Below, piece by piece: positions 1 through 5,462 of a DNA stretch of 6,778 nucleotides. The translations under genes were made by a program, and so were the position numbers. This stretch comes from Clostridia bacterium (GTDB lineage: Bacteria; Bacillota; Clostridia; Oscillospirales; CAG-272): NCBI GenBank assembly GCA_017382615.1, contig JAFNZX010000337.1:1-6778 (forward strand), read 5' to 3'. The notes beneath the pieces are model-generated. The model had not been told where the DNA came from, did no database searches, and worked only from the letters and a program-made list of their open reading frames with translations. Numbering within the stretch: position 1 is the stretch's first letter; each line of letters starts with the position of its first letter.

Positions 1-852
1 ATACCACAGCGCAACCGATGCCAGGATCAGAAGCAGGGATACAAGCTCACCGCGGGAAAGCTTGCGCTTGGGCGCGCCATCCTCGACGGGGGCGTCCTCC
101 AACCCAAGGCGAATAGAATCCGCCTCCATCTCTGCTGCCCACTTGGGCTCTTTGACAGTCAGCATAAATACGATCAAGCCGACAAGCATGACCGATACCA
201 CGGCTACCACGTAGCCGGTATACTGCATATAAGGATTCTTGGCGGTGGCAAATACCATGCCAAGTGCCAGCACGATGATACCGCCCGCAGTACCCGTCAG
301 ATTGATGATCGCGTTTGCCTTGGAGCGCAGCGGCTTGATTGTAACGTCAGGCATGAGCGCAACGGCGGGCGAGCGGAAGGTTGCCATGGCAACAAGCACC
401 ACCAAAAGCGTTGCGATAAAGCCAAGGAAAGGCAAGGGATTGGCAATCGTCAGCTCGACGGTCGCCTTTCGAACCACCTCTGCAAACTCAGCGTCTAACA
501 TAGTTCCCTGCTCCAACGCAGGAACACCTGCAGCCACCACCTGCGCCAGCTGATAGTTATCGATCAGCATCAAGGCAACGAAGGAAGCAGTTGCCACCAG
601 CGTACCAATCAGAATAAAGGGCGTGCGCTTACCCATTTTGGTGCTTACCTTATCCGACAGCGCGCCAAACAAGGGAAGCATAAACACCGCCAGGATATTG
701 TCAATGGACATGACCGCACCCGAAGCGGTCTGGGGTAAACCAAAGTGATTGGTCAGAATCAGCGGTATGATAGCGTCATACGCCTGCCAAAAGGCAGAGA
801 TCAGGAAAAACGCCATACCGACAAGGATCACGCGTTTGTAATTGAGCTTCAT
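1..852 (-). CDS. MFS transporter, SLC45/GPH-like sugar carrier (3' end outside window)
   Basis: This is the first 284 residues of an inner-membrane secondary transporter; the gene continues past the left edge. Reading the minus strand from the ATG at 852 gives an open frame with hydrophobic segments at about residues 8-30, 46-66, 78-97, 141-157, 183-204 and 211-231. A charged cytoplasmic loop follows (232-268) and TM7 begins near 269, as in a 6+6 MFS fold. The MFS motif A is visible between TM2 and TM3 (GALSDKVSTKMGKR, residues 63-76). The stretch FRSPAVALMPDVTIKPLRSKANAIIN at about 159-184 has the arginine-rich TM4-TM5 signature of SLC45/GPH-like bacterial carriers. The start is supported by a GGAAAGGAG Shine-Dalgarno (860-868) seven bases upstream and by a good promoter beyond it. 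The TM3-TM4 outer loop is long (about 40 residues). Substrate is unknown; a sugar or glycoside with proton or cation coupling is inferred from family. It is divergent from the sigma operon. Confidence 0.88.
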   Translation of the reverse strand, partial: MKLNYKRVILVGMAFFLISAFWQAYDAIIPLILTNHFGLPQTASGAVMSIDNILAVFMLPLFGALSDKVSTKMGKRTPFILIGTLVATASFVALMLIDNYQLAQVVAAGVPALEQGTMLDAEFAEVVRKATVELTIANPLPFLGFIATLLVVLVAMATFRSPAVALMPDVTIKPLRSKANAIINLTGTAGGIIVLALGMVFATAKNPYMQYTGYVVAVVSVMLVGLIVFMLTVKEPKWAAEMEADSIRLGLEDAPVEDGAPKRKLSRGELVSLLLILASVALWY

Positions 853-884
853 AAATCTGCTCCTTTCCGAGCTGTTATGTGATA

Positions 885-913
885 ATTGTATCATAGTTTG
901 GCAAATTTGTCAA
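885..913 (-). promoter_or_regulatory. Sigma-A-type promoter of the MFS gene
   Basis: On the minus strand a perfect TTGACA (908-913) is followed by a 17-bp spacer and TACAAT (885-890), one mismatch from the -10 consensus. It lies 33 bp before the MFS start codon, leaving a short leader with the Shine-Dalgarno. The match is strong enough that the transporter is probably expressed by the housekeeping sigma factor, possibly with an operator overlapping the -35 region. No hairpin or riboswitch was seen in the leader. Confidence 0.8.
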
Positions 914-953
914 TCACCATAGCATGCTTCACTCCAGGCTTTTGTATGCATTC

Positions 954-982
954 TTGCAAATTTTCAAAAAACATGCTACAAT
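954..982 (+). promoter_or_regulatory. Sigma-A-type promoter of the sigma/anti-sigma operon, extended -10
   Basis: TTGCAA (954-959), a 17-bp spacer and TACAAT (977-982) form a good vegetative promoter. The -10 is preceded by TGC (974-976), giving an extended -10. The perfect palindrome ACAATATTGT (978-987) overlaps the -10 and could be an operator, although short AT-rich palindromes also arise by chance. The leader to the start codon is about 65 bases. A vegetative promoter implies basal expression; an additional ECF-type autoregulatory promoter was not recognised. Confidence 0.7.
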
Positions 983-1052
983 ATTGTCACCAATAGCCCC
1001 CGCATAACGACTTTAAGGATAGAGAACCAAAATTCACGAAAGGAGAGCGCAT

Positions 1053-1613
1053 ATGCAAGACCGTGACATTCTTGATCTGTACTTTGCACGCGACGAGCGC
1101 GCCATTGCAGAATCAAACCAAAAATACGGCACGTATTGCCTTGGCATTGCCAAAAATATCCTGCAAAATATGCAGGACGCCGAGGAATGCGTCAACGACA
1201 CCTGGCTGCGCGCCTGGAATTCTATCCCGCCCGCCTGCCCCGACCGCTTGGGTCAATACTTAGGCGGCATCACGCGCCACATCTCACTTGACAAGCACCG
1301 CTATAACACCAGAGCCTCGCGCGGCGGCGGTGAGGTGGCTCTGGCGTACGATGAGATCAAGGAGGTCGTAGATTCCGGCATCAACGTAGCCACGCAGGCA
1401 GAGGAGCGCGAAATGCTGGTTGCCATTGACCGCTTCCTTTGGTCGCTGCCCGAGCGCGAGTGCAACATCTTCATTCGCCGCTACTACCACCTTGACCCCA
1501 TCAAGGACGTTGCAAAACGTTACGGGCTGACCGTTTCCAACGTCAAAAAGATCCTTTCCCGCACACGCGCATCGTTGCGCGAGTTTCTCGAAAAGGAGGG
1601 CTATACGGTATGA
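1053..1613 (+). CDS. ECF-type sigma-70 family RNA polymerase sigma factor
   Basis: A 186-residue sigma factor with the two-domain ECF layout. Region 2 spans about residues 10-80 and includes the core-binding and -10-recognition helices around DAEECVNDTWLRAWN (42-56). A variable linker contains RASRGGGEV (87-95), a glycine-rich stretch I recall as characteristic of a large Clostridia group of such sigmas. Region 4 spans about 122-180 and its helix-turn-helix lies around IKDVAKRYGLTVSNVKKIL (150-168), which should recognise the -35 element. No region 3 or extra C-terminal domain is present, and the length is typical of the family. The start is fixed by GAAAGGAG (1038-1045), seven bases before ATG. 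The stop overlaps the next gene (ATGA), so the two proteins are likely made together. By analogy with the family it is held inactive by the downstream membrane protein and released on an envelope or extracellular signal. The regulon is unknown. Confidence 0.93.
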   Translation: MQDRDILDLYFARDERAIAESNQKYGTYCLGIAKNILQNMQDAEECVNDTWLRAWNSIPPACPDRLGQYLGGITRHISLDKHRYNTRASRGGGEVALAYDEIKEVVDSGINVATQAEEREMLVAIDRFLWSLPERECNIFIRRYYHLDPIKDVAKRYGLTVSNVKKILSRTRASLREFLEKEGYTV

Positions 1614-3637
1614 ACGAACAAAAATTCACAGACTTACTCGGTCACATTGACCCTGCGCTGATCGCACGCGCAGAAGAAAGCGTGCCCATGCGCAAAAAGC
1701 CAAGCTTTCGAATCACGCTGGTGGCGGTCATTGCTGCCCTACTCGCTTTGTCGTTACTGCTCGGTGCAGCGGCAATTGCCTTTATCCCCAAGACCTACGA
1801 CCTGGATTACGAGATCCCCAAGCAGGAAAATGCAAGCAAGGTAACGCAGATCTACTATCTTTCGGAAAACGGTAAGATCAAACGGCAAAGCGTGCTGCTC
1901 CCGCCCACCGAGCAAAACGTGTTTATGACGTGGAAGCATCTGAACGGACTTGGTGACGAGGTGCAGTTGCTTGACGTAACCTATAACGACGCGGCAAATT
2001 GGTCGGGCAGCTATATCACGGTGCAGCTTTCCACCGCTCTGCGCGAGCATTCTGACTCCGAAGCACTGCTTGACTCCTTGCAAAAAACGCTGGCGCGCTC
2101 ATTTGGCGTGATGAAGCAGAACGTGTCCTTTATTTTCAACGACACGGTCGAAAGTCCGTTGCAATTCTATTATGACCTGCCGGACGCATTCGTTGGCACG
2201 GGAGGCAAAATAGACATCACGGTGGGCATGAGAAACGTAACCGACAACCAGAATATTGTTTTTACGGGTGCTTGGACTGATTTTGTTCCCAAGGCAAAAT
2301 TGCGCGCTGACTCCACTATTTACGTCGAGCAGTTGATCTTGCCCTTGCCCAACGACAGTACGACCGAGATTGCCGAATACTGCCTTGCCCCGGGTGAGAG
2401 CCGAGAGGTGACCTATACCTTTGACATTCCCGAGAATGCGGAGCTTGGCTATTACGATCTGATTCTTTCCTTCGGAGATGCCAAGATGACGTTTGAGGGC
2501 GCGGTGGAGGTGGTTGAGACTACCGTAACCGGTGATGAATATCTGCAATTTGCCGAGTTTTTGAACGGCTACGGCTTTACCTCGGCAAGCTCCACAAAGT
2601 TCAGATGGGCATTGGAAAATTTCAAATATGACGGTGACAATGTGTTTGCACGCATGAATCAAGCGAAAGCAAAATGGATGCCCGGCTACAGTGGTGACAT
2701 TTGGGACGGAGATTTTTGCAGATACCAATCCACAACCTTTGACTCGGGCTATACGACTCACGTGCAAAAAAGCACCTTTACTGCCACAACGCTGCCCGAC
2801 GGTGTCAAGCTTCCTGCCCGCATTTACCCCGATGACTCGCTGACCGATGCACTTGCAAAGCTCGGCTTTTCCAACGTACAGGAAATAGTCGAGCAAAGGC
2901 AAAACAGTGTGCTGATCAGCACCGAGACAGCTTACCTTTGTCTGCGATTTGAAAAAGGATACGCTTCCATCGATTATTGCGATACAATACAGGATGGCGA
3001 TACCGCAGTCGTGCGCCAAATGCATTTGAAGTATGATTTGGCAACGGGAAAATTTTACTATCTGTATATTTGCGCGGCAAGCTCGAATTACGCACTTCCC
3101 ATCACCATTATTCGCACCAATCAAGGGCAGTCTGTGAACTGGGAGCTTTCCGACGAGCAATCCCTGCGCCTTTTAGAGGCTGTAAACACCGGTGCCTGGG
3201 AGCTTGACACACCCATTTACACCGACTTCACGCTATCCATGATGTTCAGCTTTAACGGAGACAGTATGCTCTTTGAGGAATCGTGGCTGTTGGATACGAA
3301 CTGTTACATGGAAATCAGCAGCTTGTTTATCGAGGAGCTGCTTGCCGGCTTTTCGCTGTACCAGGGAGAGGTCGCATTTGACTTCCCCGTATCCGACGAC
3401 GCGCTCGCCTACGTTGAGCTTGATGAGCAGCACACGCAAGCCGTTTTGAATATGCTAAATTGCGGGAAATGGCTGCAGGGCGTACCGGAAATCGTATCTA
3501 CTATGTATTGCCAAGTAGGTGATCAAGACCTCAAATATGACCCTGACTTGGGTATATTCATAGAAAATGACCGAGTTTTGTTCCTCTCTGCGGAAGAAAA
3601 ACAAATCATCGATGCGATTCTTGACCCATATATGTAG
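1610..3637 (+). CDS. Single-pass membrane protein, putative anti-sigma/sensor partner of the ECF sigma factor
   Basis: A 675-residue protein with a short cytoplasmic N-terminus (about 1-33, with an LGHIDPALIARAEE motif at 10-23 and positively charged MRKKPSFR), one transmembrane helix (about 34-58) and a predicted extracellular remainder of about 615 residues. I have seen similar I-D-x-x-L-I-x-x-A N-termini next to ECF sigmas in Clostridia; the anti-sigma role is inferred from that and from the 4-bp overlap. Residues 76-178 (IYYLSENGK through SFIFND) look like a GerMN-type alpha/beta domain. Residues 185-303 look like an Ig-like beta domain (LAPGESREVTYTFDIPENAELGYYDLIL). Residues 310-500 are unassigned. 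The C-terminal third carries two related units with a DEQ-(x)n-G-x-W motif, near 513-530 and 603-621. No catalytic motif, lipobox or cell-wall sorting signal was seen. AAGGAGGG (1593-1600), inside the sigma gene, lies nine bases before ATG. The ligand is unknown. Confidence 0.75.
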   Translation: MNEQKFTDLLGHIDPALIARAEESVPMRKKPSFRITLVAVIAALLALSLLLGAAAIAFIPKTYDLDYEIPKQENASKVTQIYYLSENGKIKRQSVLLPPTEQNVFMTWKHLNGLGDEVQLLDVTYNDAANWSGSYITVQLSTALREHSDSEALLDSLQKTLARSFGVMKQNVSFIFNDTVESPLQFYYDLPDAFVGTGGKIDITVGMRNVTDNQNIVFTGAWTDFVPKAKLRADSTIYVEQLILPLPNDSTTEIAEYCLAPGESREVTYTFDIPENAELGYYDLILSFGDAKMTFEGAVEVVETTVTGDEYLQFAEFLNGYGFTSASSTKFRWALENFKYDGDNVFARMNQAKAKWMPGYSGDIWDGDFCRYQSTTFDSGYTTHVQKSTFTATTLPDGVKLPARIYPDDSLTDALAKLGFSNVQEIVEQRQNSVLISTETAYLCLRFEKGYASIDYCDTIQDGDTAVVRQMHLKYDLATGKFYYLYICAASSNYALPITIIRTNQGQSVNWELSDEQSLRLLEAVNTGAWELDTPIYTDFTLSMMFSFNGDSMLFEESWLLDTNCYMEISSLFIEELLAGFSLYQGEVAFDFPVSDDALAYVELDEQHTQAVLNMLNCGKWLQGVPEIVSTMYCQVGDQDLKYDPDLGIFIENDRVLFLSAEEKQIIDAILDPYM

Positions 3638-3650
3638 CATTATCCCCCAT

Positions 3651-3690
3651 GTGTCATCCTGAGCGGAGGGCGAAGCCCGGAGTCGAACTT
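3651..3690 (+). repeat. Modular interspersed repeat, left copy
   Basis: The copy starts with GTGTCATCCTGAGCG (3651-3665) and ends with GAGTCGAACTT (3680-3690). Between them is a small hairpin, GGGC-GAA-GCCC (3668-3678). Both end blocks recur in inverted orientation at 4037-4089, so the unit is defined by comparison within this window. It begins only 13 bases after the stop codon of the membrane sensor gene. The hairpin has no following T-run, so it is not a convincing terminator. The TGTCATCCTGAGCG word resembles an interspersed repeat that I recall from many uncultured Clostridia genomes. Confidence 0.8.
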
Positions 3691-3733
3691 TTGCATAGTG
3701 TAGCGCAGAGCGCGAAACGGCGCAAAAGCGCGA

Positions 3734-3796
3734 GCCACGATATCGGGATTAACGGACAGTCGAGGACGCCTGTCCCTCCCCCCCCGGTGTCGTGGC
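3734..3796. repeat. Imperfect inverted repeat enclosing a GGACAG repeat copy
   Basis: GCCACGATATCGGG (3734-3747) pairs with CCCGGTGTCGTGGC (3783-3796); 12 of 14 positions match when one arm is reverse-complemented. The 35-bp interior contains the first copy of the GGACAGTCG repeat (3752-3779). This could be a long hairpin in RNA or a small inverted-repeat element into which, or together with which, the GGACAG unit moved. The eight-C run at 3778-3785 overlaps the right arm. Confidence 0.6.
3752..3779 (+). repeat. GGACAGTCG/GTCCCT repeat, copy 1
   Basis: This 28-bp unit begins ACGGACAGTCGAGG and ends ACGCCTGTCCCTCC. It matches the left arm of the element at 3854-3926 in direct orientation and its right arm in inverted orientation, with only a few differences. 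Copy 1 has no adjacent opposite arm of its own; it instead sits inside the GCCACGA inverted repeat. Confidence 0.7.
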
Positions 3797-3853
3797 GATG
3801 CGGGATCTGCGCAGGTTACCTCAATGTTTGCTTGACAAAAGATATTATTTATC

Positions 3854-3926
3854 ATGCGGACAGTCGAGACGCATGTCCCTACAACGGTTGTATCATGTAG
3901 GGACAGGCGTCCCCGACTGTCCGCAT
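3854..3926. repeat. Long inverted repeat built from two GGACAGTCG/GTCCCT units
   Basis: The left arm (3854-3882) starts ATGCGGACAGTCGAG and ends ATGTCCCTAC; the right arm (3897-3926) is its reverse complement apart from one single-base gap and two mismatches. The arms, about 29 bp each, flank a 14-base loop (3883-3896). A small palindrome TACAAC-G-GTTGTA (3880-3892) spans the arm-loop junction. RNA from this segment should form a very stable hairpin. There is no T-run at the base, so it is not a standard terminator. The shape resembles REP/BIME-like or miniature inverted-repeat elements, but no transposase or clear target duplication is visible. Confidence 0.82.
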
Positions 3927-3977
3927 ATCAAATATAACTTTGGCTGGAAAAGCATATCAAAAACCGTTTACAGATCC

Positions 3978-4001
3978 TCAAAACGCTCCCACGCGTTTTG
4001 A
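3978..4001. repeat. Short hairpin, possible weak terminator
   Basis: TCAAAACGC (3978-3986) and GCGTTTTGA (3993-4001) form a perfect 9-bp stem with a six-base loop (TCCCAC). The A-tract/T-tract sides are terminator-like, but the GC core is only three pairs, so any termination of transcripts from the sigma operon would be weak. Confidence 0.45.
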
Positions 4002-4040
4002 CTTTCAAAAATCAGCAAATTATTGCAGATTTTTGAAAGT
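4001..4040. repeat. Perfect 13-bp inverted repeat hairpin
   Basis: ACTTTCAAAAATC (4001-4013) and GATTTTTGAAAGT (4028-4040) are exact reverse complements. Within the 14-base interior, GCAA and TTGC can extend the structure around an ATTA loop. Its right end overlaps the start of the AAGTTCGACTC block of the neighbouring repeat by four bases. The stem is AT-rich and has no following T-run. Confidence 0.7.
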
Positions 4041-4089
4041 TCGACTCGAAAACACCCACACCGGGGTGTTTTCTCGCTCAGGATGACAC
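4037..4089 (-). repeat. Modular interspersed repeat, right (inverted) copy with 10-bp core hairpin
   Basis: AAGTTCGACTC (4037-4047) and CGCTCAGGATGACAC (4075-4089) are exact reverse complements of the end blocks of the copy at 3651-3690. The core differs: here GAAAACACCC (4048-4057) and GGGTGTTTTC (4064-4073) form a perfect 10-bp stem with a six-base loop, in place of the 4-bp GGGC/GCCC stem of the left copy. The core, with A-rich and T-rich sides, could itself terminate transcription in either direction. Confidence 0.8.
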
Positions 4090-4130
4090 AAAAGGGATGC
4101 GCACCCTTCCCCCATTACCGTCAAACGCAC

Positions 4131-4156
4131 AAAAACCGCTCTTTCGAGCGGTTTTT
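4131..4156. terminator. Bidirectional intrinsic terminator
   Basis: AAAAACCGCTC (4131-4141) and GAGCGGTTTTT (4146-4156) form a perfect 11-bp stem with a TTTC tetraloop. The GC-rich core with A-tract and T-tract sides works on both strands. It lies 44 bases beyond the stop of the minus-strand dehydratase-like gene and is the only strong terminator between the two converging operons, so it probably ends both. Confidence 0.9.
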
Positions 4157-4165
4157 CTTGTATTC

Positions 4166-4186
4166 GGGCGGATATGGAATCCGCCC
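4166..4186. repeat. GGGCGGAT hairpin, probable interspersed repeat
   Basis: GGGCGGAT (4166-4173) and ATCCGCCC (4179-4186) form a perfect 8-bp stem with a five-base loop, flanked by CTACGG. It lies 13 bp downstream of the stop of the minus-strand gene and before the terminator. I associate the GTAGGGGCGGAT word (minus strand) with an abundant intergenic repeat in uncultured Clostridia; only one copy is in the window, so repeat status is inferred. Confidence 0.5.
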
Positions 4187-4199
4187 CTACGGTATTATT

Positions 4200-5462
4200 T
4201 TACTGCAACTTTTCCTTCGCCACGACAAGCATGAGCTTGATGCGGTTTTCCTGGTTGACGCGGGTGGCACCCGGGTCGTACTCGATATCCACGACGTTCA
4301 ATCTCTCGTCAATGCGGCGCACCTTGTTGATCATGCCCTTTGCCGCAACGTGGCAAGGCAGACAGCCGAACGGCTGCACGATGACAATATTCTCATAGCC
4401 ATGATCCGCAAACTCCAGCATTTCTGCCGCGAGATACCAGCCCTCACCCATGCTGTTGCCCACGTTGATAACGCCCTCGGCTCTCTTTTTGAGATCGTTG
4501 ACGCGCTCGGGGGGCACGAAATTGGGATTTTGCTCAATGGCGGAGATCAGAATATCCTCCATCCAGAACATATACTTCATGGCAATTTCCAAGATCAGCT
4601 TCTTGATCGGCTTGCCGCCGTACAGACGCAGGTCCTCCAGAGCACCGTTGGTCTTGTAGATACCAAAGCCTAAGATGCTGGGCACGTAGACCTCGCAATC
4701 CTGCTCGGCAAGGAACTCTTCAAGGTGGTTATTACCGGGCGCGGAATACTTGAGATACAGCTCGCCAATGACCGCAACCTTGACCTTGGGGGTTTTTTTG
4801 ATTTCGATAGACGCAAAATCGTCCGCAATTGCCTTGAGGTTCTTCTTGATCGCCCAAGGCGTCCAGCCCTTGCCCTTGGCAAAGCCCTGACCCAGCTTGG
4901 TTGCCCACTTATCTACCATGGCATCGGTCTCGCCCTTGTTGACCTCGTAAGGGCGCACCTGATTGGAAAGGATCATGACCATGTCACCGTAGATCAAGCC
5001 TGCAACCGCCATCAGAAGCCCAAAGGGGCTGAGCAGACCGCCGGGATTTAATTCCATGAGCCACACGTTTGCCGAAATGAAGGGCACGTGACCGTATCCC
5101 GCCTTCTCGAACGCCTTGCGCATGAGGTTGATATAGTTACTGTCACGGCAGCCGCCACCCGACTGGGTGATGATCATTGCCACCTTATCGGGGTCGTACT
5201 TGCCGCTCTTCATGGTCGCCAGCATCTGACCCGTGGTCAGCATGGAAGGATAGCACATATCGTTGTGCAGATACTTCTGCGCAAGCTGCAGCACCTCGGG
5301 ACCGTCGTTCTCCATAATGTCGATCTTATACCCCTCGCGTTGCAGAATGGGGCGCAGGATCTTGAAGTGGATGGGTGCCATGCTGGGGGTGAGAATGGTG
5401 TATTCCTTTTTCATCTTGCGCGTAAATTTCACGCGCTCGCGGTAATGTCCGTTTTCCTTCAT
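4200..5462 (-). CDS. COG3581-like protein of the 2-hydroxyacyl-CoA dehydratase/activase superfamily
   Basis: A complete 420-residue cytosolic protein, probably an iron-sulfur partner of the upstream activase-related protein. Conserved-looking cysteines are at HNDMCYPSM (C70), SGGGCRDSNY (C105) and QPFGCLPCHVAAKG (C367 and C370). CYPSM resembles the cluster-binding loops of 2-hydroxyglutaryl-CoA dehydratase subunits, and DIEYDPGATRVNQENRIKLM (392-411) is the typical end of COG3581 proteins. In related Clostridia this region is, as I recall, often the C-terminus of one polypeptide of about 1400 residues; here it is a separate gene. The ATG at 5462 shares one base with the preceding stop (TGATG) and has AAGGGAGGGG (5470-5479) seven bases upstream. 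A GTG one codon earlier is possible but less likely. No dehydratase substrate can be assigned; ATP-driven reduction or electron transfer at an Fe-S cluster is inferred. The terminator lies 44 bp downstream. Confidence 0.87.
   Translation of the reverse strand: MKENGHYRERVKFTRKMKKEYTILTPSMAPIHFKILRPILQREGYKIDIMENDGPEVLQLAQKYLHNDMCYPSMLTTGQMLATMKSGKYDPDKVAMIITQSGGGCRDSNYINLMRKAFEKAGYGHVPFISANVWLMELNPGGLLSPFGLLMAVAGLIYGDMVMILSNQVRPYEVNKGETDAMVDKWATKLGQGFAKGKGWTPWAIKKNLKAIADDFASIEIKKTPKVKVAVIGELYLKYSAPGNNHLEEFLAEQDCEVYVPSILGFGIYKTNGALEDLRLYGGKPIKKLILEIAMKYMFWMEDILISAIEQNPNFVPPERVNDLKKRAEGVINVGNSMGEGWYLAAEMLEFADHGYENIVIVQPFGCLPCHVAAKGMINKVRRIDERLNVVDIEYDPGATRVNQENRIKLMLVVAKEKLQ

Larger units (their letters stand above)
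3638..4199. other. Gene-free, repeat-rich intergenic island between converging operons
   Basis: About 560 bp separate the stop of the membrane sensor gene from the stop of the minus-strand dehydratase-like gene. Open frames here encode only translations of repeats (for example arginine/proline-rich peptides) and none has a convincing ribosome-binding site, so I call no gene. The stretch holds two inverted copies of one modular repeat at its flanks (3651-3690 and 4037-4089), three copies of a second repeat (3752-3779 and the two arms of 3854-3926), several short hairpins, a run of eight C (3778-3785), a strong bidirectional terminator and a GC-rich 21-bp hairpin. No promoter was convincing. 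Confidence 0.8.

Noticed and set aside
2099..3160. Long 353-codon open frame on the strand opposite the membrane sensor gene
   Set aside because: It lies wholly antisense to a well-supported gene, lacks a convincing Shine-Dalgarno or promoter, and its translation shows no domain. It is best explained by codon composition of the real gene.
3668..3678. GGGC-GAA-GCCC hairpin as terminator of the sigma operon
   Set aside because: The stem is only four pairs and no T-run follows directly; it is better read as the core of the modular repeat.
3833..3855. Possible promoter: TTGACA at 3833-3838 followed by an AT-rich stretch
   Set aside because: The only -10-like words (TATTAT, TATCAT) are 11 bp or less from TTGACA, and the correct spacing falls on GC-rich repeat sequence. 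No gene follows.
3651..3926. CRISPR array
   Set aside because: Repeat units are few, partly inverted and irregularly spaced, with no uniform spacers and no cas genes.
3649..4001. Small open frames in the intergenic island, on both strands
   Set aside because: Their translations follow the repeat units, have no good ribosome-binding sites, and overlap hairpins. They are repeat translations, not genes.
4023..4673. 216-codon plus-strand frame across the terminator and into the COG3581-like gene
   Set aside because: It starts in a hairpin, crosses the bidirectional terminator and then runs antisense to a conserved protein-coding gene.
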